Positions 1 through 7,127 are shown, numbered from the stretch's first letter. The stretch: DNA of 8,478 bases from an uncultured Clostridia bacterium (GCA_946187095.1 CAMHPW010000037.1:1-8478), one strand, 5' to 3'. The notes: generated from the sequence alone by a model not told the origin. Numbers and translations: made by a program.

Positions 1-50
1 TGAGCAAATTTCTGATTTTTTGTGAAACTGCACAAATATTGCAATTCCCA

Positions 51-117
51 ACCCCTCCGTCAAAAATTGACAATTAAAATTGTCAATTTTTCCACATCCT
101 CTTTCAGGGAAGGCAAG
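51..117 (+). repeat. dispersed repeat unit, copy A (forward)
   Basis: The copy opens with ACCCCTCCG (51-59), carries a palindromic core (62-91), and ends with a 26-nt flank (92-117) containing CTTTCAGG and AGGCAAG. The opening 9 nt match copy B perfectly and the closing flank matches it at 22 of 26 positions, in inverted orientation. The small hairpin that copy B forms in its closing flank is degraded here, with mismatches at 96/112 and 98/110. Repeats of the type CCCCTCCGTCA...CCACCTCCCC are, from memory, frequent between genes in Clostridia; a genome search would be needed to confirm family membership. Confidence 0.7.
62..91. repeat. perfect 14-bp palindrome in core of copy A
   Basis: AAAAATTGACAATT (62-75) is followed by a 2-nt centre and its exact reverse complement (78-91). 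The stem is nearly all A/T, so it is a poor intrinsic terminator despite the T5 tail. Its palindromic form would also suit binding by a dimeric protein. The 12-mer AAATTGACAATT inside each arm recurs at the operon promoter (443-454). Confidence 0.85.
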
Positions 118-201
118 CCGACTTTTTTGCTTGAAATTAGTTTGTAATAAACCTGAATGACAAAAATTAAGTCAAACACAAACAAATTTGGGAGTACCAC
201 T

Positions 202-263
202 CTTGCCTCTCCTGAAAGGGGAGGTGGCATTTCATCACGTCAGTGATGAAATGCCGGAGGGGT
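202..263 (-). repeat. dispersed repeat unit, copy B (inverted)
   Basis: Read on the minus strand this unit begins ACCCCTCCG (263-255), has its own palindromic core (255-226), and ends in a flank (227-202) that matches copy A at 22 of 26 positions. The core palindrome has no similarity to that of copy A although both flanks are conserved. The flank also forms a second hairpin, CCTCTCC (206-212) with GGGGAGG (218-224), including one G-T pair, around a 5-nt loop. Confidence 0.7.
226..255. repeat. perfect 13-bp hairpin in core of copy B
   Basis: GGCATTTCATCAC (226-238) pairs exactly with 243-255 around the loop GTCA. It lies directly after the 206-224 hairpin. The downstream bases are GGAGGGGTTTTG, with only four T after a G run, so a terminator reading for an upstream gene is weak. 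It is best read as the structured core of the repeat. Confidence 0.85.
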
Positions 264-445
264 TTTGAGGGCGGCAATCCGTTTGAAATTGTAAAAAAAT
301 AATTTCAGGGATATATTTTTGTGGCAACTTTCAAATTTGCTCATTTATAGAATTACTGTTTGTTTTTAAGTGTATGGGATAATTTTGCATGTTATTTTGT
401 TTATAAAAATCTGCTATGGCGAGATTTTTTGTGTAAAAATAGAAA

Positions 446-475
446 TTGACAATTATATATGAATTGTAATATAAT
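446..475 (+). promoter_or_regulatory. strong sigma-A promoter of the sugar-nucleotide operon
   Basis: A perfect -35 box TTGACA (446-451) and a perfect -10 box TATAAT (470-475) are separated by 18 bp in AT-rich DNA. This places the transcription start near 482, about 210 nt before the first gene. The spacer holds an imperfect inverted repeat, ACAATT (449-454) and AATTGT (462-467) seven bases apart, positioned where a repressor or activator could act. No other promoter of similar quality was found upstream of the six genes. Confidence 0.78.
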
Positions 476-481
476 AGATTC

Positions 482-693
482 GTAATTGTTGAGTTTGTAT
501 TCTATCTTAAACTTTTGTGTATAGTTTTTGTGTTTGGCTTTTGATGCTGAACAAGAATGAGCATTTTGGGAAAAATTGTGTGAGAAAATTGCGTTGGATA
601 TAAAAAATTTTGCGTGGTAAGTTAGGAGTGGGTGGACTGCTTTCATCTTTAGTGAGGTAAATTAGAGTAAAAGAAAAGGAGCTTGGATTGTTG
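482..693 (+). other. long AT-rich 5' leader with no recognised riboswitch
   Basis: If transcription starts near 482, the first gene carries an untranslated leader of about 212 nt. I see one weak stem, ATGCT (544-548) with AGCAT (560-564), two copies of TTTTGTGT (513-520 and 526-533), and purine-rich DNA just before the ribosome binding site. There is no terminator hairpin and no riboswitch I recognise. The length leaves room for antitermination or RNA-binding control, as is known for polysaccharide operons in Firmicutes, but the sequence does not show a mechanism. Confidence 0.4.
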
Positions 694-1944
694 ATGGACA
701 AGAAATACACCATAGCAGTAGCTGGAACGGGTTATGTCGGATTATCGATTGCAACATTGCTTTCACAGCACAATAAAGTTTATGCAGTCGATATCGTCCC
801 TGAAAAAGTTGAACTGATCAATCAAAGAAAATCACCTATTCAGGATGAGTACATTGAGAAATATCTTGCTGAAAAAGAGCTTGATCTGACTGCAACTCTG
901 GATGCGGAGTTGGCTTATAAAGATGCCGAATTTGTTGTTATTGCTGCTCCTACAAATTACGACAGCAAAACACATCATTTCGATACATCTGCCGTAGAGG
1001 CTGTAATAAAACTGGTTATGCAGTATAACCGGAATGCGATTATGGTTATCAAATCAACCATTCCGGTTGGATATACAAAATCGATTAGAGAAAAGACAGG
1101 CAACAGGAATATTATTTTCAGTCCCGAATTTCTCAGAGAATCCAAGGCACTTTATGATAACCTCTACCCCAGCCGTATTATTGTCGGTACAGATATGGAT
1201 GATGAAGGGCTGGTAAACGCTGCACATACCTTTGCGGAACTTTTGCGTGAGGGTGCAGTGAAAGAGAATATAGATACCCTGTTCATGGGATTTACCGAGG
1301 CAGAGGCAGTTAAGCTTTTTGCCAATACTTATCTCGCACTGCGTGTCAGCTATTTTAATGAGCTTGATACCTATGCGGAAATGAAAGGTCTTGACACACA
1401 GAAGATAATCGATGGTGTTTGCCTTGATCCGAGAATCGGTATGCATTACAATAACCCTTCCTTCGGTTATGGCGGTTATTGCTTGCCAAAGGATACAAAA
1501 CAGCTTCTTGCCAATTATCAGGATGTTCCTCAAAATCTTATCGAAGCGATCGTTGAGAGCAACAAAACAAGGAAAGATTTTATTGCGGATCGTGTTCTTA
1601 ATATTGCGGGATACTATGATTACTACAATCGTGGTGATTTTGAAGCCAATGCTGAGAAAGAATGTGTTATCGGTGTTTATCGCCTGACAATGAAGAGCAA
1701 TAGTGACAACTTCCGTCAGAGCTCCATTCAGGGAGTAATGAAACGCATCAAGGCTAAAGGAACCACGGTGATTATTTACGAACCGACACTTGAGAATGGC
1801 AGTACATTCTTTGGCAGCAAGGTTGTTAATGATCTTGAACAATTTAAAAAGTTTTCTCAGGCTATTATTGCCAACAGATATGACAGCTGTTTGAATGATG
1901 TGCAGGAGAAGGTTTATACAAGGGATTTATTTGGACGTGATTAA
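694..1944 (+). CDS. ugd: UDP-glucose 6-dehydrogenase
   Basis: Oxidises UDP-glucose to UDP-glucuronate with two NAD+ in the cytoplasm, supplying an acidic sugar for a surface polysaccharide. The 416-residue protein has the Rossmann motif GTGYVG at residues 11-16, a central helical dimerisation region at about 200-295, and the catalytic cysteine C263 in [13 protein letters not shown]-terminal UDP-binding domain ends in YTRDLFGRD. Size and layout match the short HasB/Cps3D-type enzymes. The ATG at 694 is chosen. TTG codons at 688 and 691 are in frame and closer to AGGAG (677-681), with spacings of 6 and 9 nt against 12 for ATG, so a start two codons earlier is possible. It is the first gene of the operon; the next start lies 22 nt downstream. 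A related nucleotide-sugar dehydrogenase specificity cannot be excluded from sequence alone, but UDP-glucose is the likeliest substrate. Confidence 0.9.
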   Translation: MDKKYTIAVAGTGYVGLSIATLLSQHNKVYAVDIVPEKVELINQRKSPIQDEYIEKYLAEKELDLTATLDAELAYKDAEFVVIAAPTNYDSKTHHFDTSAVEAVIKLVMQYNRNAIMVIKSTIPVGYTKSIREKTGNRNIIFSPEFLRESKALYDNLYPSRIIVGTDMDDEGLVNAAHTFAELLREGAVKENIDTLFMGFTEAEAVKLFANTYLALRVSYFNELDTYAEMKGLDTQKIIDGVCLDPRIGMHYNNPSFGYGGYCLPKDTKQLLANYQDVPQNLIEAIVESNKTRKDFIADRVLNIAGYYDYYNRGDFEANAEKECVIGVYRLTMKSNSDNFRQSSIQGVMKRIKAKGTTVIIYEPTLENGSTFFGSKVVNDLEQFKKFSQAIIANRYDSCLNDVQEKVYTRDLFGRD

Positions 1945-1966
1945 TTTGGTTGGGAGGTATGCTTTT

Positions 1967-3673
1967 ATGAATTATATAGAATCATTTATTCTTTGGAAAA
2001 CAAATAAATTTTTCGACCAGACCACACGAGATGAACTCAACTCCCTTGACCCCGAAAAAGATTCCAAAGAGATCGAAGACCGCTTCTACCGTGATCTTGA
2101 ATTCGGTACAGGTGGTCTCAGAGGCGTTATGGGGGCCGGAACAAACAGAATGAATCAATACACTGTCGGGAAAGCAACCAAAGGTCTCGGCAATTTTCTT
2201 TTGGACAAATACGGTTTGGATGCCTGCAAAGAGCGTGGGGTTGTAATTGGCTATGATACCAGAAATAATAGTGAATCCTTTGCTAAGATTGCTGCAGATG
2301 TCCTCAGTGGAATGGGGATTAGTGTGTATCTCCATTCTTCACCCCGCCCAACACCTCAGCTGAGTTTTTCTGTTAAGTATTTCAATACAGTTGCAGGTAT
2401 TGTTATTACTGCTTCGCATAATCCGAAGGAATATAACGGCTACAAGGTTTATGACGAGTATGGCTGTCAGATAGTTCCCTGGCAGGCTAAAAGTGTGATT
2501 GCCTATGTAGATGCAGTAACAGATTACACAACTATCAATTTCAACGGCAATGATGAGCTTATTACAAAATGTGATGTCACTGATGATTTTGTAAAAGCCG
2601 TTTCCGTTCAGAGCAGAATAAAAGATTCTGCTGCAAAAGCAGGACTGAAAATAGTATATGCTCCGCTTCATGGCTCAGGAAATGTTCCTGTAAAACAGAT
2701 ACTTAAAGCTGACGGTTTTGAAAATCTCCGGATTGTTGCAGAACAAGACGATTTTAACGGAGATTTTCCGACAGTGGTATCTCCGAACCCGGAAGACAGA
2801 AGAGCGTTGAAACTTGGTATAGAGCTTGCAAGAAAAAACGATTCTGACATAGTAATCGGCACCGATCCGGACTGTGATCGTGTGGGTGTTGCAGTAAAAA
2901 TATCAGATGGAGAATATAAGCTTCTTACCGGCAACCAGATCGGTGCTTTGTTGATGGATTTCGTTCTTACACATACAGATTTGTCACAGTATAAAAAACC
3001 GGCAATAGTTAAGACTGTTGTTACCTCTGAACTCGGTGCAGATATTGCGAGAAAGTATGGTCTTTCTGTTTTCTCAACTCTGACTGGCTTCAAGTTTGTC
3101 GGAGAAAAAATCACTCAGTTTGAGCAGGCAAAGAAGAACAGCAATACCGAGCAGGATTATGATTTTCTCTTTGGTTATGAGGAATCTTACGGCTATCTTG
3201 CCGGAACTCATGCAAGAGATAAGGATGCGGTTGTTTCCTCCATGCTTATCTGTGAAATGGCTGCCGAAGCCAAAGCAGAGGGCAAAACCCTCCTCGATAA
3301 GATGAATGACATTTATAAAGAGTTCGGCTGTTTCCATGATGCACTCGATTTCTTTACCCTTAAGGGTAAAGACGGTCTTGAGAAAATCGGAGCAATAATG
3401 GCTGATCTCAGATCAACAGAATCACCCTTTGAGAATACCGCTGAGATCATAGATTACAGCAAACCTGTTGCGGCTGAAGCAGGTTTCGGTGAACTGCCGA
3501 CTTCAAATGTCCTTAAATATATACTGACAGATGGTTCATGGATCGCTGTCCGTCCGTCAGGAACGGAACCCAAAATCAAGATTTACTACAGCATCAAGGG
3601 TGCTGATGGGGCATCTGCTGATGCTTGTTTTGAAAAGATACAGAAAACGATAGTTGCTCGTTTTGGGCTGTAA
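1967..3673 (+). CDS. alpha-D-phosphohexomutase (phosphoglucomutase/phosphomannomutase)
   Basis: Moves phosphate between C6 and C1 of hexose phosphates. In this context it would make mannose-1-phosphate for the guanylyltransferases and may also make glucose-1-phosphate for UDP-glucose. All four family signatures are present in the 568-residue product: the phosphoserine loop TASHNP with S150, the metal loop DPDCDR at 300-305, the sugar-specificity loop GYEESYGY with E405-S407, and the phosphate-binding loop RPSGTEP at 529-535. The length fits the longer PGM2-like bacterial forms and not the roughly 450-residue ManB/GlmM type. The ATG at 1967 follows GGGAGG (1952-1957) by 9 nt. A longer in-frame start at 1895 would overlap ugd and lacks support. 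The dual substrate range is a family property; which sugar dominates cannot be read from the sequence. Confidence 0.9.
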   Translation: MNYIESFILWKTNKFFDQTTRDELNSLDPEKDSKEIEDRFYRDLEFGTGGLRGVMGAGTNRMNQYTVGKATKGLGNFLLDKYGLDACKERGVVIGYDTRNNSESFAKIAADVLSGMGISVYLHSSPRPTPQLSFSVKYFNTVAGIVITASHNPKEYNGYKVYDEYGCQIVPWQAKSVIAYVDAVTDYTTINFNGNDELITKCDVTDDFVKAVSVQSRIKDSAAKAGLKIVYAPLHGSGNVPVKQILKADGFENLRIVAEQDDFNGDFPTVVSPNPEDRRALKLGIELARKNDSDIVIGTDPDCDRVGVAVKISDGEYKLLTGNQIGALLMDFVLTHTDLSQYKKPAIVKTVVTSELGADIARKYGLSVFSTLTGFKFVGEKITQFEQAKKNSNTEQDYDFLFGYEESYGYLAGTHARDKDAVVSSMLICEMAAEAKAEGKTLLDKMNDIYKEFGCFHDALDFFTLKGKDGLEKIGAIMADLRSTESPFENTAEIIDYSKPVAAEAGFGELPTSNVLKYILTDGSWIAVRPSGTEPKIKIYYSIKGADGASADACFEKIQKTIVARFGL

Positions 3674-3677
3674 GGAG
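3672..3677 (+). promoter_or_regulatory. ribosome binding site overlapping the mutase stop codon
   Basis: AAGGAG begins inside the TAA stop of the phosphohexomutase (3671-3673) and lies 10 nt before the manC ATG at 3688. The overlap favours translational coupling of the two genes. A second ATG at 3683 opens a three-codon frame whose TGA overlaps the manC start. Confidence 0.6.
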
Positions 3678-3687
3678 TAAAAATGCT

Positions 3688-4764
3688 ATGAAAAAATACG
3701 GTGTAATTATGGCAGGCGGCGGTGGAACACGCTTCTGGCCTCTTTCAAGACGGAAAACCCCCAAGCAACTTCTCAACCTTTCCGGTAAGGAGCTTATGGT
3801 CAATGAGGCAATCGACCGTCTTTCCTATACAGCAGATAAAAACGATATCTTCATTGTAACAAACTGCACGCAGGCTGAGCCTATGCTGAAAGCAACAGCA
3901 GGAAGAATTCAGCCCGATCACATTCTCTCCGAACCCTCCGCAAGAAATACAGCTGCCTGTGTAGGTTATGCAGCAATGGAGATACTCAGAAAATATGGTG
4001 ACGGCATGATGGTCATCACCCCGTCAGACGCATATATCCGTGACAATGCTGTTTTCACAAGAGTTCTTGCAGAAGCTGTCAGGGCTGCCGAGGAACAGAA
4101 TAAGCTTGTGACTGTCGGCATTACTCCAACATTTCCTGCAACGGGCTATGGTTACATAAAATTTGACAAGACTTCCGAAGGTGAAGCAAAAACGGTTGCG
4201 GAATTTAAAGAAAAGCCCGATGAAGATACCGCAAAGACTTATCTTGCAAGCGGCAGTTATGTTTGGAACAGTGGCATGTTTATATGGAAGGCAAGCGTGA
4301 TCCTTGAAAAGTTTGAAAAGCTGATACCCGATATCTACGCTGCTCTTTGTCAGATAGGAGATGCAATGGGTACTGAAAATGAGCTTGCGGTTGTTAACGA
4401 GGTTTATCCGCAGATCAGAAAAATCTCCGTTGACTATGCAATTATGGAACCGTCTGCTGCACTGGGGGATGTTCTTACCGTTCCGGGTGAGTTTGGATGG
4501 AACGACGTCGGCAGCTGGGATATGATGAATGTTCTCTATAGTGAAGATAAAAACGGTAATATCCTTCTCGGTGATACCGTTGCAATAAACACTGAAAATA
4601 CAACCATATATTCAAGCGGAAGAACCGTTACCGCAGTGGATGTTGACGGTCTTGTGATTGTTGAAACACCGGATGCCGTTATGGTCTGCAGCAAGGATAA
4701 AGCACAAAATGTCAAGCTGATTGTTGACGAGCTTGATGCAAAGTCAAGAAAAGAACTGCTGTAA
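3688..4764 (+). CDS. manC: mannose-1-phosphate guanylyltransferase (stand-alone, canonical)
   Basis: Makes GDP-mannose from mannose-1-phosphate and GTP. The 358-residue protein is a single nucleotidyltransferase domain plus a short C-terminal beta segment, the usual size for guanylyltransferases without an isomerase domain. Visible motifs are GGGGTRFWPLSR at 10-21 with P25-K26-Q27, EPSARNTAA from E82, the metal-binding aspartate D114 in PSDA, EKP at 175-177, WNSGMF at 193-198, and WNDVGSW at 271-277. These are the nucleotide-binding, sugar-binding and metal sites of the family. One departure is A115, where most relatives have histidine (PADH/PSDH). It starts 14 nt after the mutase, and a second, diverged guanylyltransferase follows 12 nt downstream. 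Of the two, this copy is the more likely main catalyst. Confidence 0.92.
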   Translation: MKKYGVIMAGGGGTRFWPLSRRKTPKQLLNLSGKELMVNEAIDRLSYTADKNDIFIVTNCTQAEPMLKATAGRIQPDHILSEPSARNTAACVGYAAMEILRKYGDGMMVITPSDAYIRDNAVFTRVLAEAVRAAEEQNKLVTVGITPTFPATGYGYIKFDKTSEGEAKTVAEFKEKPDEDTAKTYLASGSYVWNSGMFIWKASVILEKFEKLIPDIYAALCQIGDAMGTENELAVVNEVYPQIRKISVDYAIMEPSAALGDVLTVPGEFGWNDVGSWDMMNVLYSEDKNGNILLGDTVAINTENTTIYSSGRTVTAVDVDGLVIVETPDAVMVCSKDKAQNVKLIVDELDAKSRKELL

Positions 4765-4776
4765 GCGGGTGAATAT

Positions 4777-7122
4777 ATGAAGTGTCTTATATTGGCAGGC
4801 GGACGGGGCGAGCGTCTCTGGCCGCTTTCGAGAAAGAATTATCCGAAACAGTTTATTGAAATTCAGAAGAACCATTCCGTTTTTCAGGAAACTGTTGCAA
4901 GAAATATTCCCTATTGTGACGAGTTTATTATTGTTACAAATTACGAATACCGCTTTATTATAGAAAACCAGATGAAAGCTTTTCAGGGAATTACTTATCG
5001 CTGCATTTATGAGGAACAGCCCCATAAAACAACGGCAGCAATCATGCTTGCATGTCTTAGCTTTCAGCCTTCCGAGTATGTATTTGTTGTTGCTGCCGAT
5101 CATCTTATTGATACAGGATTTGAAAGCAGTGATGAGGGTTACAGCTACAAGGATGCGATACTCAAAGCAAAGGCATTTGCTTCTGAGGGCAAGATTGCTT
5201 TATTCGGTGCAGCAAATCGAGAGCCGGAAAGCAGATACGGCTATATTCAGACAAGCAATGACAAAATTCAGAAATATATCGAAAAGCCCGTCAGAAAAGA
5301 TTTATATCAGCTGAAAAAATCGGAAGGTGTATATCTTAATCTCGGTATGCTGCTTTTCCAAAACGGGAGCTTTCTGCAGGAGGTAAAGTGCTTACAGCCT
5401 GAGATATTTATTCAGTGCCAAACTGCCTTCAAGAATCAAAAGAAGACAGGAAGCGATATATATTATTCCTTTAAAGTTCAGAGGCTCATTGAGCCGATAG
5501 CGATTGAAAAATCTCTCCTTGAAAATTCGGACAGTCTTGAGCTTGTGCCTGTTGGTTATTTCTGGCAGGATATAGTAAGTCTTGAGGACTTGACAAAAAC
5601 AGACTGTGAATCTTTTGGTCTGAGCATTGAAAATGATTGTGCAAATTCAGTTGTGATAAATCAGTCCGCAAGGAAAGCAGTTGTTCTGAACGCACTGGAC
5701 AATGTGCTTGTTGTCAACACGGATGATGCAGTTTATGTCGGTCGTTTCGGAAAATCCGGTGACCTGAAATATATACTTCACGATAACAGTGAGCTTGATT
5801 ATTTCTCCGAAAAGGGTACGGTCTTTTATCGTCCTTGGGGATATTACGAACAGCTTATTGAGGAAAAAAATTACCGCATACGCAGGGTGTATCTGTTCCC
5901 CGGCAAGACAATCTATGAACATAAGCATGAGCACAGAAGTGAAAACTGGACAGTCGTAAACGGTACAGCACAGATTACTCTTGACGGGGTAAGCAAGGTT
6001 TACAAAGTGAAGGATAATATAGATATCCCAAATGGTGTCAATCATCAGATATCCAATATTGGTGAGAATGTGGTTATTTTTGTAGAGACTGCCGTTGGCG
6101 AAATACTTCACGGTGATGATACCATTTCAATTCCGGTTACTGATCTGAATGAGATACAGCTTGGGTATAAGCAGGAACCAATGATTAAACTATCCCCTGC
6201 GTTCAAGGATTATCTTTGGGGCGGAACCAAGCTCAGAGATATTTACCATAAACCCTGTGACTATGACATCATTGCCGAAAGCTGGGAACTGTCTGCTCAT
6301 GAAGCAGGTCAGAGTATTGTGGCAAGCGGCAGACACAAGGGACAGAAATTCGGTGATTATCTGAATTCTGTCGGTAAGGATGTCCTCGGTTGGAAATGCA
6401 GTCCGTTGCAGTCCTTCCCACTGCTCATAAAGTTTATTGATGCGAAAGGCAATCTTTCGGTACAGGTGCATCCCGATGATGATTACGCTCTTGAAAACGA
6501 GAATCAGTACGGTAAAAACGAAATGTGGTATGTGATTGATTCCGAGCCGGGAGCAGGTCTGTATGTCGGCTTCAGCAGAGATGTAAGCCGCAGGGAAGTC
6601 GAGGAAAGAGTAAAGAACAATACCATTATGGAAGTTCTTAACTTCTATCCGACAAAACCCGGTGATGTGTTCTTCATTCCTGCCGGGACAGTTCATGCAA
6701 TCGGTGCAGGAAATCTGATTTGTGAAATTCAGCAGAGCAGTAACTGTACTTACAGGCTTTACGACTACGACAGGCGTGATAAGTTCGGCAATCCGAGAGA
6801 ACTTCATCTTGAAAAAGCACTTGATGTGCTGAATTTCAATCAATATGAACCGCAGAACATTGACAGAGAAACGGATGGTTCGGGTTCAGTGCTTGTGAGA
6901 TGCAAGTATTTTGAATCCACTCTGTATGAAGTTAACGATGCAGTGTCCATTTCTCTTGATGATGACAGATTTTACTCTGTTGTTTGTATCAATGGAAAAG
7001 GAAAACTTAGTTTAGACGGGTTTGAAATGAATATAAATGCCGGTGAAAGTGTGTTTGTGCCGGCAAAAAAGGGAACGCTTAATGTTTCCGGTAAATTGTC
7101 AGTAGTAGTTAGTTACATATAA
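4777..7122 (+). CDS. three-part fusion: divergent guanylyltransferase, type II isomerase cupin, type I mannose-6-phosphate isomerase
   Basis: Residues 1 to about 290 form a nucleotidyltransferase domain (GGRGERLWPLSR at 8-19, K24, D108-H109, EKP at 169-171). Residues about 345-455 are a cupin of the kind found in bifunctional ManC/AlgA proteins, with HKHEHRSE at 382-389 and PNGVNH at 418-423. Residues 469-781 are a complete type I phosphomannose isomerase with zinc ligands Q563 and H565 (QVHPDD), E582 and H640, and catalytic R660. The usual lengths of ManC/AlgA (about 470) and of short Firmicutes ManA (about 315) add up to the 781 seen, so this looks like a head-to-tail fusion. It would join fructose-6-phosphate isomerisation to GDP-mannose synthesis. 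The transferase is altered where ManC has RNTAA (KTTAA here), WNSGMF (LNLGML) and WNDVGSW (WQDIVSL). The ribosome binding site GGTGA (4768-4772) is weak. The isomerase activity is better supported than the transferase activity. Confidence 0.88.
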   Translation: MKCLILAGGRGERLWPLSRKNYPKQFIEIQKNHSVFQETVARNIPYCDEFIIVTNYEYRFIIENQMKAFQGITYRCIYEEQPHKTTAAIMLACLSFQPSEYVFVVAADHLIDTGFESSDEGYSYKDAILKAKAFASEGKIALFGAANREPESRYGYIQTSNDKIQKYIEKPVRKDLYQLKKSEGVYLNLGMLLFQNGSFLQEVKCLQPEIFIQCQTAFKNQKKTGSDIYYSFKVQRLIEPIAIEKSLLENSDSLELVPVGYFWQDIVSLEDLTKTDCESFGLSIENDCANSVVINQSARKAVVLNALDNVLVVNTDDAVYVGRFGKSGDLKYILHDNSELDYFSEKGTVFYRPWGYYEQLIEEKNYRIRRVYLFPGKTIYEHKHEHRSENWTVVNGTAQITLDGVSKVYKVKDNIDIPNGVNHQISNIGENVVIFVETAVGEILHGDDTISIPVTDLNEIQLGYKQEPMIKLSPAFKDYLWGGTKLRDIYHKPCDYDIIAESWELSAHEAGQSIVASGRHKGQKFGDYLNSVGKDVLGWKCSPLQSFPLLIKFIDAKGNLSVQVHPDDDYALENENQYGKNEMWYVIDSEPGAGLYVGFSRDVSRREVEERVKNNTIMEVLNFYPTKPGDVFFIPAGTVHAIGAGNLICEIQQSSNCTYRLYDYDRRDKFGNPRELHLEKALDVLNFNQYEPQNIDRETDGSGSVLVRCKYFESTLYEVNDAVSISLDDDRFYSVVCINGKGKLSLDGFEMNINAGESVFVPAKKGTLNVSGKLSVVVSYI

Positions 7123-7127
7123 ATAAC

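Larger units (their letters stand above)
1..343. mobile_element. putative non-coding MITE-like element with 11-bp terminal inverted repeats
   Basis: The first 11 bases (TGAGCAAATTT) are the exact reverse complement of 333-343. Between them lie two inverted copies of a repeat unit (51-117 and 202-263), two perfect hairpins and no plausible coding frame. Nested inverted symmetry without a transposase is what a miniature inverted-repeat element looks like. The left end coincides with the window edge, so the terminal repeat may continue outside and no target-site duplication can be checked. An 11-bp match could also be chance in AT-rich DNA, so the outer boundary is much less certain than the inner repeats. 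Confidence 0.35.

Noticed and set aside
3..77. Open frame entering from the left edge as the tail of an upstream gene
   Set aside because: Only about 24 codons are open, with no recognisable protein end, and they cross into the repeat unit and its palindrome.
62..91. Hairpin with T5 tail as a rho-independent terminator of an upstream gene
   Set aside because: The stem is nearly all A/T and symmetrical, so the T run is simply one arm of the palindrome. The GC-richer hairpins at 206-255 lack a following T tract.
544..603. Nineteen-codon ATG frame in the leader, a possible leader peptide
   Set aside because: No Shine-Dalgarno sequence precedes it, there is no run of a regulatory amino acid codon, and no attenuator hairpin follows.
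576..604. Second promoter candidate, TTGTGT with TATAAA 17 bp apart
   Set aside because: The -35 box matches consensus at only three positions, and AT-rich DNA gives such hits often. The 446-475 promoter is far better.
1..687. CRISPR array, tRNA, riboswitch or insertion-sequence transposase in the upstream region
   Set aside because: There are no evenly spaced direct repeats, no cloverleaf, no riboswitch core I recognise and no transposase-like frame on either strand.
401..713. Minus-strand open frames of 81 and 68 residues in the upstream region
   Set aside because: They are rich in Phe, Ser, Asn and Lys as expected from AT-rich non-coding DNA, overlap each other and the operon promoter and leader, and show no family resemblance.
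1054..1842. 262-residue open frame on the minus strand inside ugd
   Set aside because: It lies wholly opposite a gene with clear family motifs, has no recognisable motif of its own, and is explained by codon bias of the sense gene. The same holds for 6190-6843 and the other antisense frames.
1895..1966. N-terminal extension of the phosphohexomutase by 24 codons
   Set aside because: It would overlap the end of ugd and has no family similarity, while ATG 1967 has a strong ribosome binding site at the right distance and gives the normal N-terminus.
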